Notes under the pieces: generated by a model
Told to the model about the DNA's origin: nothing
Seen by the model: the letters and a program-made list of their open reading frames with translations, nothing else
The model's database searches: none
Origin: Ceratothoa steindachneri
Taxonomy: Eukaryota > Arthropoda > Malacostraca > Isopoda > Cymothoidae
NCBI GenBank assembly: GCA_963969495.1
Contig: OZ018330.1
Span: forward strand, 49,065,206 to 49,129,205
Direction: 5' to 3'
DNA length: 64,000 nucleotides
Made by a program: the position numbers and the translations under genes
Part shown: positions 46,401-56,801 of the stretch, piece after piece
Layout: each line of letters opens with the position of its first letter
How positions within the stretch are numbered: the stretch's first letter is position 1

Positions 46401-48520
46401 GGGGCAGAAGCATTTATCCCTTATTTCTCCAAGACTTTATCGTCATCTAACCTATGATTTAACTGCTCCTGTTCTGAGGCGATTCAGGAAATGGATCGGG
46501 CATATCGGGTTTGGAAAATCTCTGCTTCATTTGACTCTCACTCAGCTTTTGTTAGTGCCCTTAATGTATGTAACTTCATTATCCGTAAGGCAAAGCGTTC
46601 TTGTAGTCAAAGGAACTGTAAGTCTCCCCTCCTCTCTAATCACTGACTTTTATCTTCTGATCTCGAGCTAAGTGTATCTCTAACAGCTTCTGGCACTCTA
46701 CCTTTCCCTCCCCTCACTCTTCCGTCTTAATGCCACTATCGCTGTTTCTCCTGTTGACAAGCAACTCTTTTTGGCTCCTGTTTATCATTTAACTCTACCC
46801 TAGATCACTGTAAAAACCCTGCTCTCCTGAGGCTCCTCTTATAAACCTTATTTCATCCTCGAGTATTGAAATGAGGTGCCTCTGAACTAGCACATGCGCT
46901 TTCTCGTCTATTCCGTTTTTGTTTAAAAACAAGAGGGAAAGTTCCTCCAATGACCTGTGGCGTTTTGTGATAAGATGATAAATGATTATTAGATTGATGG
47001 TTTCCAATGGTTCAAATCACTTACAAGTGCCTTTGAATAGCTAAATGAGGCTTCTGCCACTAGATGGCGCCAACCAGCGCCAAATCCGATGGCAGATTTG
47101 AAATCTCCAGGGTGAATAACCCTGTCTCATGGGCATATGGGTCATTTCAGGGCTCTAAATGAGTACAATGGAACTGTACTCCTTTTGAAAATTGAACTTT
47201 ATTTATCTCGAAAAATAAATGACACCTAGACCTGGCGCTTCGCCGCAAGTAACAAAAACTCTTCCTTCCTCCTTCTTCTTGGAAACAGGATTTGATATAT
47301 TCGATCCCTAATAAAGGTGACTGGTCTGATCCTTCTAATTATCGTTCTGTTCTAACATCCTATATTTCCAAATTCAATGAATCCCTCTTCAACTCCCATC
47401 TACTTAAACACTTTGAGAATCGGTGTCCTTTCTGATTAGCCAGTCTGGCTTTCGTAAAGCTACATCAACTGGCGATATACTTTCCTTTTTTACTACTGTC
47501 TGGTCAAGATCCTTGAAGAAGTTGGGTGTCATGTGTAGTTACACGAGACATTTCCAAAGCTTTTAACAGGGTTTGAGCCCGTGGTCTCATATGGAAGCTC
47601 CCCTCCTTTGGATCCTTTCCTTCACTATGCTCTTTGATTTCTAGCTTTCTCTCTGACCGCTCTATCATCTTCGCTGTTGCTGTTGGATCTTTCTCCCCTT
47701 TTTTCTCCATCTATCTCTCTATCAATGATTTTCTCTCTTCCACACATAACTCGATGCACTCATATGCCGATGATTCATCACTTCATTCATTTACATCTTT
47801 CAATTCTGCTCCCTCATCTTTCACTCGTGTTGCCTCTTGTCTCGATGTAACTATCTTGATTAACTCGGACTTGGATGGGATTTATAGGTGGGGTAGACAA
47901 AACTCAAAGACACCTAATAACCCTCACATTTTCTTTGGTAGTTCAGTAATTACACCTGTTGACTAAATGTACTTACTGGGTGTTACTATAACATCCAATC
48001 TTTCTTAGAAACCCCACATATCAAGAATGTCGAAATTTCTATTTTCCTGGACAGTTGTTTCGATTATAGTAAGGACTATTACGTCCATATCTGGAGTACT
48101 GCTCTCACATTTGGAGTAGTTCTAGCTTTGTACTTTTAAATTATAAAGTTAAATCCAAAGCTATCTCTCTTATAAACTGTCCAAGACTAACCTAGAAACT
48201 TGACTCACTTATCCTTCGCCGTGATGTTGGTTCACTTCTCCCTCTTCTACAGGTATGACTTTGGTCAATACTTCCTTGGTCTAGCCACGTACATGCCCCC
48301 AGCATTATCTAAATCACGTAATACTCAGCATAATTCTGAATCAGATGTCTATTGTGTGGCGATTAGGAACTCAATGATGGGTCGCTTTGATGTGTTTTTC
48401 TTTTCTCATAGATCAAAACTTTGGAACTCTTTACCTCCTTATGTTTTTCTTCATACCTACAATCTGCCTCGTTTTAAACAAAAGGTCTTTCACTTTTCAC
48501 AATAACTGAGTACTCTTCCA
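46400..48520 (+). mobile_element. LINE fragment B (plus), endonuclease linker to 3' end
   Basis: The plus strand from 46430 reads a linker (VLRRFRKWIGHIGF). RT entry is at 47305 (IPNKGDWSDPSNYRSVLTSY), ISKAFNRV near 47560, and YADDSSLHSF at 47763-47792 is the active site. 48200-48505 ends DFGQYFLGLATYMPPALSKS and SKLWNSLPPYVFLHTYNLPR. Several frames are needed. 46680-47230 includes low-similarity sequence, perhaps inserted. Confidence 0.72.
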
Positions 48521-48549
48521 TATCGCTCTTTACTGTTTCCTTAATCTAT

Positions 48550-48960
48550 CCACATTTCAACGTTGGGCAGGCTTTGATGTTGACATTGGTCCGTGCCAGG
48601 GGGGAAGTAAATTCAAAAGCAGTTTGAGAAGAAAGGGTCATATGCCAGACTTTGTCAAAAGGCGTAGAAATGTCAAATCCAAGGACATAGGATTCTCTAA
48701 AATTCTTGAGAGAGGACGACAAAATCCAAGTGAGATAGGCTCGGAAATCTCCAGTTGAGCGACCCTTACGAAACCAATACTGATGATCAAAGAGAAGAGC
48801 ATGAGAGCCTAAAGGTTAAAGGATGTGAGCATTAAATAACGCCTCAAAGATTTTAAAGATAATATAATTAAGAACAATATAATGATAGTTGGAGTGGTTA
48901 CAGCAGCTGTCTTCAAACTGCTGTTGACGTATTACTTAGTTAAGTAGTCCCGTAATGATA
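48550..48960 (-). mobile_element. LINE fragment C (minus), RT N-terminal part
   Basis: The minus strand reads IFKIFEALFNAHIL, then HQYWFRKGRSTGDF, then GFDISTPFDKVWHMTL (first catalytic Asp block), ending near 48560. It is the RT upstream half that fragment A lacks, on the same strand. A and C could be halves of one minus-strand element split by plus-strand fragment B. Confidence 0.62.
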
Positions 48961-49039
48961 AACAAGGTCTGCTGACCAAAGTCACGTGCTTTCACTAATT
49001 CTGATTTATGACCTTACGACTTTTAAATCTTTTAATAAT

Positions 49040-49370
49040 TCACGGAATAACTTTGGGAGAACATTGTCAATTATATAATTCGAAAGAGAATTTAAAACAA
49101 TATATAAAGATTTTAAATTTCGTTTAAATCGGCCTAATAGTTATGATGTTATTGCCAAAACAAAATAATTCCAGGGCTAACCTTGGGAGGACATTGGCAA
49201 TTATAGCATTTGAAAGAGAATGGAGAGCAACATAAGGGTTTCAAATTTTGATAGAATCGGCCGAATAGTTACAATGTTATTACCAAACAAAAGAAAAGCA
49301 AAACGGAGACCAACCGACCGCAGACATAGGGAGATATAGAGTCGCACGCGACCTAAAAACTATTTGAGGA
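49040..49370 (+). repeat. Dispersed repeat, copy B, with internal duplication
   Basis: The body occurs twice in tandem (about 49048-49165 and 49178-49290), each with CTTTGGGAGAACATTG/CCTTGGGAGGACATTG, TCAATTATA, GAAAGAGAAT and AATCGGCC.AATAGTTA. After the second copy come CCGACCGCAGACATAGG and AGAGTCGCACGCGACC. The match to 3470-3725 (reversed) includes this last block. Family unknown. Confidence 0.6.
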
Positions 49371-49379
49371 TGACTGTGG

Positions 49380-52140
49380 GAAAAACTATTTGTGTTTTAT
49401 TCATGGGCGGCTAAATCTGTTTAATAAAACAATCATTTCTATGGAGAAAACCAAAGTAGGTGCTTGTGACATTCGTGTATGTAGAAGAAAGGCGAGATAA
49501 TAAAGTTTTTATCCAAGGAGCCCCCAAAACTGTACAAGACACTTGAGGAGAATGGAAATATCAATGCTGCTACAGTCAAGCAAGAAGTAACGAATTTTTA
49601 TGATCGCTACCATCCTTACATAGGAGTGTGGAAGAATAGCTTTGGCGGAGCTGAATCCTTTGTTTGTATAAATAGTACAGACATTGCCTGGCCTGAAATC
49701 AAAACATCTGCTGGTAAGTGGTAATTATAGCAATGAGTAGCAAGTGACTATCCAAAACAGCCATCTATTGGATACAATCACTGGCCTGGCATGGATGAAA
49801 AACGTCTCCCAGGCATGCAGGGTGAAAGTGGCTGCTACCTATTCTTATAATAACCGTATGCGTACATTGCAGTTTTCCTTGTGGTAAAATTAATGAAAAT
49901 ATCGGAAGTAATGCGATGAATTTAGAGGACCTTTTCGGTAAATTGGTGGTTGCCAAGGCATTTTGGTCCTCAAACGGTGAATTTGGCAAAATAAAAATTT
50001 CACTTGCGAAGCACCAGAGTATTTCTCTCTTCAACTCCAGCCGTTTTGTGGAGTACATTTTATATCTTCCAGGTGAATCCACTCCAGTTAAGAGGCATTT
50101 TCTACTATCAACAATGTGTGGTCGTAGGAAATAGGCGGCATGGCTTAGTCAACTGTAAATGCTCTTCTTTATTGCCAACTGAATATTGAACTGAATTAAG
50201 GTGAATTTTAGGGGGGGAAAAAATGCTGACAAAGATTCACGACAGCTAGAAATATGCGTGCATTAAAAAACATGACTAGCATTTTTTTACACTTAATACA
50301 TTTATTTTTTATTAATATATATAAATATTTTAATAGTATTTATCGTAAAGGAGAATCTACAAATATGCATACGACAGTGTGTATATATATATATACATTT
50401 AGATCTTGTTCTGAAAATATGCTAAGCCTAAGTATAAGGAAGTCGATGCAAATACATGGAATTGCATGGAATTGCAAAGAGGTACAAGGAGTTACAAGGA
50501 CGTGCAAAGTGATACAAAGACTTAAAATGAAATATCCTGAAGTTAAACAAGGAACAGGTAGGGTGGCACAAGGTGGTGCAAGAGGGAAGAGGTAGGAAGG
50601 GTTCCAAACGCTTTTCCAGCATTGGCAACAACCTCGAATGTGAGGCTATTTCGAGAACAACGTTTATTCGCTCATGACCAAAGTAATTTTAATTATATTG
50701 ATTTTTATAACTAAAGGAAAACAAACAAAGGCATCGAATTTAAAAATGTGAAAATACGTTCGTAAAGAAAGTGGTGACATTATGGAAAATTAAATGACGA
50801 GGGGGGGTCATACACTGAATAAGGAACTTTGGGTGTTAGAGACACGTGGAGAGCTCAACGCTCCCGAGAACCCTAATCTCTACCTGGGGTGGATCTACTT
50901 TGTGGACACCTACGATAAGGTGATATGCCTCACACTACAAACCATTTTATGATACTTTTGGAAGACGCTTTTGTATCCTCTATATATAATCTTCTACAAG
51001 GCTTCATTCAAGTAAAAAACTTAAACATCCTTAGTTCGGAGGATGTGCCGAGATCTTCCTAAACTCCTAGACCGGAATAGTAAAAGCTCATTTTACGAGC
51101 TCTTTTTATTCACAAAGTAATTGGGAAAGACAATGGACCTCAATGACGTCACCGTCCACGATTTCTGATTACATATAAAGAGGGGGAATCGTCTGTGTCT
51201 GATCATTCCCTGGCTAGACTGGTTCTCCTACAGAGGGTGTCATTACTTCGGATTTCAAAGGTTCCTAGCCTCAAAGGATTTAGGTCAGCGCTTTCAACAG
51301 GTAAGAAACGTGGTTTTGATATTTGATCGAGTTTGATTTTCAAATGGAAGAATAAATATAACTTTCAATGATATTTTTTTGTAGTTTCGGGATCAGAGAT
51401 GCGTATTTAGGGTAGCTAATTTACAGTATGATTAATATTTGGTCGATTTGATGGGGAAAGTGATGCATTATGGCTTCGGTTTTCCCATTTTGCATGTTTT
51501 GTCTTTGATCCATTTCATGGTATGCTTCAGTCTTTCTGAGGGTCTTCGAATGCAAGATTCGAAGACAAGGTATGATTCTTTTCTTACGGTCAATTTTATT
51601 TATTAATATTTGTGGAGAAGTGGGACTAAAGAAGGATCGCACATTTTTTGACGACTTGAATTTAGTCAATATACTTCGACCATTGAATTTTGTTCAAAAT
51701 ATGCCTTAATTAAACCTCTTCCACTTCATCACTAGCGCTTTGCCACAAGAGCAAGGTCGGCCTTTATCAAATTACACTCACATGGCAAAGGGTTCGAGCT
51801 CGTGGATTTCCAGGCCAGCGGCCCCTATATAGATATACAGAGTCGCATCTTCCGACACCTTGCTTCCCGGTTCTCTTTTCTAACACTGGTAAAATCGTGG
51901 GCGTCATCTTTAATAGTCAACTATTCCTTAAAACTCAGGTCGCTCATCTCTAAAATTCTTGTTTCTGATTCCTATCTCATCTCCACCGCATCCGCTCCAC
52001 CCTTGACCAAAACAGTTCAAACACGACACCGACGCTTACTTTACCTCCCACCTTGACCGCTGTAACTCCCTCCACGCATAAGTCATTTGTCCACTAAGGA
52101 AGAAAAACATTTATTAATTTTTCACCCATCTTCAAAAATC
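49380..52140. other. Intergenic, no gene recognised
   Basis: It includes a short loose tandem repeat at 50455-50525 (units like GTTACAAGGA about 10 bp long) and several ORFs of 60-113 codons with no known motif. The ORF at 49765-50082 (minus) was inspected and not recognised. Confidence 0.35.
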
Positions 52141-52142
52141 CC

Positions 52143-52145
52143 GTT

Positions 52146-52179
<34 letters not shown>

Positions 52180-52180
52180 C
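52143..52180. repeat. (ATC)n trinucleotide microsatellite
   Basis: About 12 perfect ATC units. Confidence 0.97.
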
Positions 52181-52279
52181 TAACTCTATAATTTAAGAAC
52201 GGGATTTTGGGGAGTATTTGATTAATAATTTCATCTTAGTTTGGTTATGACTTAAGTATGTTTTAAATTTTTATCAAGG

Positions 52280-52905
52280 TAATTTCTAAGAATTTCTTTA
52301 GAGTTTGAAAAAACAAAATAGTTTAGTTCAGAAAAAATAAATATGATTATCCAATGCTTTATAATTTTTTAAAAGAAAATACATTTCAATTAAGAAGTTC
52401 AGAAAATTTATTAAAATTTAAGTAAGGCTGCTTTTTTATTTTATCTATAACTATATTTTAGCAACGTGATTTTTTGAAAGGGGAAAATAGTTTAGAGTTC
52501 CTTTTAAAAAATATTATAATTGGAAAAGTTCAGAAAATGTAAAAATATTTAACCATGGCTACTTTTTTAAGATTTTAATCTTAGTAGCGAAGAGAAAGCT
52601 CCACCCGTAGGGAAGAGTGGCGAAGCCATGGCTTGGTAACTCTATATTTTAGCAACGTGATTTTTTGAAAGGGGGGAAATTTAGTTTAAGAGTTGCTTTT
52701 TAAAATTATTATAATTGGCGAAGTTCATAAAATTTATGATAATTTAACCATGGCTACTTTTTTTAAGCTTTTAAATTTTAATCTTAGTGGCAAAGCGCAA
52801 GCTCCCTCCGTAGGGAAGAGTGGCGAATCCATTGCCTGGTTTAATTATAGAGTTGGTCTGCCTGCGAAGCGTATGCTCCTCATGTAAGGAGGAGTGGCAA
52901 AGTGG
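52280..52905. repeat. Tandem repeat, period about 191 bp
   Basis: CTATATTTTAGCAACGTGAT at 52451 recurs at 52642 (191 bp later). Each unit then has TTTTTTGAAAGGGG, TTATAATTGG, TTTAACCATGGCTAC and a G/C-richer block CTCC.CCCGTAGGGAAGAGTGGCGAA. A degraded first unit lies before 52451. The third ends within GGAGGAGTGGCAAAGTGG at about 52890. No coding function is seen. Confidence 0.85.
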
Positions 52906-52919
52906 CTCCGTTTGTTTTA

Positions 52920-53985
52920 TATATTTTTTCTCATAATACAAATGTTTATTAAAAACATTAATTCCCAATTATGTTTCTTATTTGTATGCTGCTTAATCCC
53001 TGATTTCTTAATTATGAAATTTTGTTTAGGGAATGAGGTTGGATTTATGGATGATTATTTTGCTTGAGTTCCTGGATGTTACTTAACTACCTTATTATAG
53101 ATGTTAGAAAGAAGGCGGGGGGTCTACTCTCTTTAATATCTATTGGGTTTCTTTATTATTCAAACCAAATATTTTTTATTGCTATCCCTTTCATTCATTC
53201 TTTTTTCAGTCACTCTTTCCCTCACTCCTTGTCAGTCCCTAGTGTTTTTATATTTGCAATATCAAGGGGTAATAATGGAAGGTGGGGCCTTTCAGACCCC
53301 ATTTAAAGTCTCGTTATCCCTTTACTTCGCAAACCTGGACAAGAAACCCACGACATGAGCTAAGTTTCCACGTGTGTGTATATTCATCCACAGCCCCATT
53401 AACATAGATTGGTGGTGGTACTGGGGGGGGGGGCTATACCGGGGCATGATTTACTGGTCTCGAAGCACCGAAGGAAGAAAAGCCGCGTTTACGTCCTCGC
53501 CCATTCATGCGAAGAAGCCCCCCCACCTCCACCCCGCGCCAAACGCGATCGTCTGCCCGGACGCCAGATACGTGGCCTTTGATGAGTCCCCTCAGGAATT
53601 GAGATTTTTACGTATTTGTACGTGTTACTTACTCTAGGACCGGTTACTAGGGTTCAATGCCTAACTAAATCTACCCCATACTAGTTAACACCTAAACTAC
53701 AAACCCGTAGAAATCCCAATAGGTGACGAGATCCATTAAAGCCTAACTGATTTCGGATTCCCAATTACCCCCAGAGATACGAGTAATTCCTCTATTAGTG
53801 GTTATCAAACCAAGAAGAAATGCCCCAAGGTTGGGAATTTTAAGGTTTCAAGGGCGGAATTGGTCCCACACTTTGGCAGACACAGACTCTTGAAATATTG
53901 ATCTTTCTTTAAATGCAATTCTACATATTATAGATTATTCGATTTCTAGTTAGCTTATATTTATTATTCGAAATTTACTCTTTGA
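52920..53985. other. Intergenic, nothing recognised
   Basis: It contains a G-run at 53424-53432 and a GC-richer patch at 53480-53590 with an 87-codon ORF of no recognisable similarity. Confidence 0.35.
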
Positions 53986-53989
53986 GCCT

Positions 53990-54230
53990 AACCATCTGTC
54001 AAAACTGAAGAGACGCTCTGGCCTATATAAAATCCTCTGGCAAGAATGAAGAGAACCCCTGGCCTATATGCTCATCCGTCAAGAATGAAGAGAATCCCTT
54101 GCCTATATGACCATCTAGCAAAACTGAAGAGAGCCCTATGGTTTATATTACCATTTGGTAAGAATGAAGACACCCCCATGGCTTATATAACCAACATTCT
54201 GGCAAGAATGAAGACATCCCTCTGACCTAT
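53990..54230. repeat. Minisatellite, about six units of 40-50 bp
   Basis: Each unit has the form CCATCTGGCAAGAATGAAGA followed by GA.CCCCTGGCCTATAT. Unit starts lie near 53993, 54036, 54076, 54115, 54155 and 54200. Units are imperfect, with single-base changes and a few insertions. Confidence 0.85.
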
Positions 54231-54748
54231 AGGGCATGAAGGCGATCGTGCAGCGCTTTAGAGATTGGAGGAGAAGGAAAAGTGACTAATATGTGTGTTT
54301 CTATGGCGATGATAAAGATGACCGTATCTGCTGACGTAAGAAGCAGGTAAATGAAATAGAACAGACCAAACTATAACTATGACCCCATCCACCCTCCTAG
54401 AGAAGGTCTATATAGTTTTTGCATCAGAATTATCTTGTATTATTTTGTAGAATGTGGTGAACCTATTGTGATTGGATGGTTTTCTGCAACTTAGGCAAAA
54501 TGGTTCTCGCTTCTGAGATTGGTGAGTTCCATCGAATTCTGTAATTATGGTCAAAAGTGGAATTAAATTGTGCAAGCGATGAAAAGTAACGAGATCAACT
54601 AATTTATTATCATGGTTTTGGCGCAATGGTCAGAGGAAAACAGGTACTAGAATCCTTAGAACCTACCCATACACACCTATTATCGAGTGAGAGAAAGCAA
54701 ATAAAGAAACAAATCGATTAATATTGCGTCTTGAAGAGAGAGGTATGC

Positions 54749-54829
<81 letters not shown>
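54749..54829. repeat. (TA)n microsatellite
   Basis: About 80 bp of TA. The Penelope-like terminal segment to its right is related to the one at 60092-60212. Confidence 0.97.
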
Positions 54830-54950
54830 TTGTAATTAATATGTTCCTTGGGAATCTGATTCTAACAGGAATATAGAGACCTACGAAATGGCTCTAAACA
54901 TTTATTAGCCGGATGTTTCAGACCTCAACTGGGACCATCACTAAAAGTTT
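54830..54950 (-). repeat. Penelope-like terminal fragment
   Basis: It is similar to 60092-60212. Shared blocks are TGTTCCTTGGGAATCTGAT versus TGTTCTTTGGGAATCTGAT, CAGGAATAT.GA and CATTTATTAGCCGGATGTTT versus CATTTATTGGCCGGACGTTT. The minus strand reads AGTGATGGTCCCAGTTGAGG then TCTGAAACATCC, a diverged hairpin-GAAAC segment. Confidence 0.75.
54908..54944 (-). ncRNA. Diverged hammerhead-like motif
   Basis: The sequence GATGGTCCCAGTTGAGGTCT is followed by GAAACATCC. Pairing of GGTCC with GGTCT leaves mismatches, so the stem is weaker than in the 60173-60212 copy. Confidence 0.3.
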
Positions 54951-55105
54951 AAAAAATACACTAATTAATGGTTTAAGTTAAAAGCTGGACAAGGCAAGGC
55001 AAACCAATAAAATAGGCAAATATTGAGTGATAAGTAAAAAAAAATAATATATAAAAAAAATAACATTACGTAAAATTATTTCAAAATATCTAGAGTAATT
55101 TTGCA

Positions 55106-55210
<105 letters not shown>

Positions 55211-55244
55211 AACTGAATCACGAAAATAAGGAACGTGAGGAATT

Positions 55245-55405
55245 TATGAATAACGTTATAGCCACGAGGAAAATGAAACAACGGAGAACTGCGAGGCCTT
55301 TCGACTAATGGTCCTTTACTGAGCAGACTCTGCTCAGTAAAGGACCATTAGTCGAAAGGCCTCGCAGTTCTCCGTTGTTTCATTTTCCTCGTGGCTATAA
55401 CGTTA

Positions 55406-55411
<6 letters not shown>
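55245..55411. repeat. Perfect palindrome, 83-bp arms with a 1-nt centre
   Basis: The reverse complement of 55329-55411 equals 55245-55327 with no mismatch found. The centre is C at 55328. Each arm contains GTCGAAAGGCCTCGCAG and, more distally, TTTCATTTTCCTCGTGGC, sequence of the kind at Penelope-like ends. (TA)n lies immediately right (from 55411) and 39 nt left (ending 55206). Confidence 0.95.

Positions 55412-55484
<73 letters not shown>
55409..55484. repeat. (TA)n microsatellite right of the palindrome
   Basis: About 75 bp of pure TA. Confidence 0.97.
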
Positions 55485-55486
<2 letters not shown>

Positions 55487-55489
55487 AGT

Positions 55490-56620
55490 TCTTCTGATGT
55501 TAACATTAACCACAGTGCTCTCGTATCATATTTAATTTCTGCCTTTAATAAGCATTTTGAAGACAGAAAGAAAGATGCCAAAACCTTTTAATGCAGACCA
55601 TATAACAAAAGAGTACAAGAGAAAGAGAAATTTGACGTTAATGAGCTATGAGACAAGAAACAAGAGTTTTTTAAAGGCAAGAGAAAAGAACATTGGAATA
55701 ACACACAGAATCAAAGAGATCAGAGGACGGCGCAAAGAAGGCAATCCGTACTGAGAAGACAAATAAAGCCAGGGGAAAAAAATGGAATTATCTTCTGCCG
55801 CTAATCGAACCCCAGTTTTCTGATTGCCAATTAAATGCGAACTGTCTTAGAGGAATAAGAGACGGAATTTGATAGTAGGGAGGAAAAATTAACCGTCTAC
55901 ATTTTAAAAATGGATATAAGTATAGATTCCGTCTGTCATATCATTAATTATCTAGCTAAGAGACCGAAATAAAATAAAATGATCGGATATTTTGGTGAAA
56001 TCGGAGCGACCATTGTGTTGTACCTGCGATCTCAGAGCAATAAAGTTGTACTCACATCGGCTGGTCAGTTTTTAGGTAGATAATCGTGAACCGAAATTTT
56101 AGGTGATAATTTTCAATTCCATCAATTAAAGTATAATAGCGGGAAGATAAAAGACACCGTCGTCATTTCCTTTCTCCATTAAATAAAAAAAGGAAAGAGA
56201 GGAGTGTGTTACTCCCCCGTCTTACACCCCCCCCCCTTAGTTTTTCAAAGTTTCAGAGATCCGAGAAACTGTTTCCTTAGTTGGGGGATTAAAAAATTAA
56301 GGAACGCCAATTACATCGAAATTGTTAAGTGAAATTCCGAGAGGAAATTGATAATGACTAGGAGGAACGAAGAAGGTGCGCAGCTCTCCTATAGCCTCTT
56401 CCTCTTTTGCACGTTTAGTTAGGTTTGAAAGAGAAATAATGAGAGATACGAAGAGGAGGGGGATCATAAGGCATTAAATTTGAATAACACGACTCGTTAC
56501 AAATATCACAGCTGACATCTTAGTTATTGACCTTTTTTTTTTAATGAAACGAACAAAATCTAAATTCTGACGCTCATTTTTTTGCGAAATTGGGCTATCT
56601 TAATCCGGGTGAAGTCATCC
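55490..56620. other. Upstream region of the allatostatin-B gene
   Basis: No domain is recognised. It presumably includes the proximal promoter or a 5' intron of the neuropeptide gene. No TATA box or first exon was assigned. A C-run lies at 56228-56237. Confidence 0.35.
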
Positions 56621-56675
56621 TAATGTGGTTCTTTCCATGGTGCTCCCCACCCTGGCCCTGGATGCGGCCCTTAGG

Positions 56676-56801
56676 ATGAAGCATCGCGCCGTTGCCACGT
56701 TTCTTCTAGGGGTTGTGTCGCTCCTGGCTATGTGGGTCACCCGTGTCGTGGACTCGGCAGAACTGAACGACGGTGAACTTCAGCCTTTCGTCAAGATGCC
56801 G
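56676..56801 (+). CDS. Allatostatin-B exon with signal peptide
   Basis: 42 codons from ATG to CCG, then donor G|GTACAT at 56802 (not a strong consensus). It contains the whole signal peptide and the first 14 residues of the propeptide (ELNDGELQPFVKMP). The intron that follows is 339 bp. Confidence 0.82.

Noticed and set aside
53990..54230. Possible repeat-encoded peptide precursor
   Set aside because: No single frame stays open over the units and no dibasic cleavage sites recur. It is a minisatellite.
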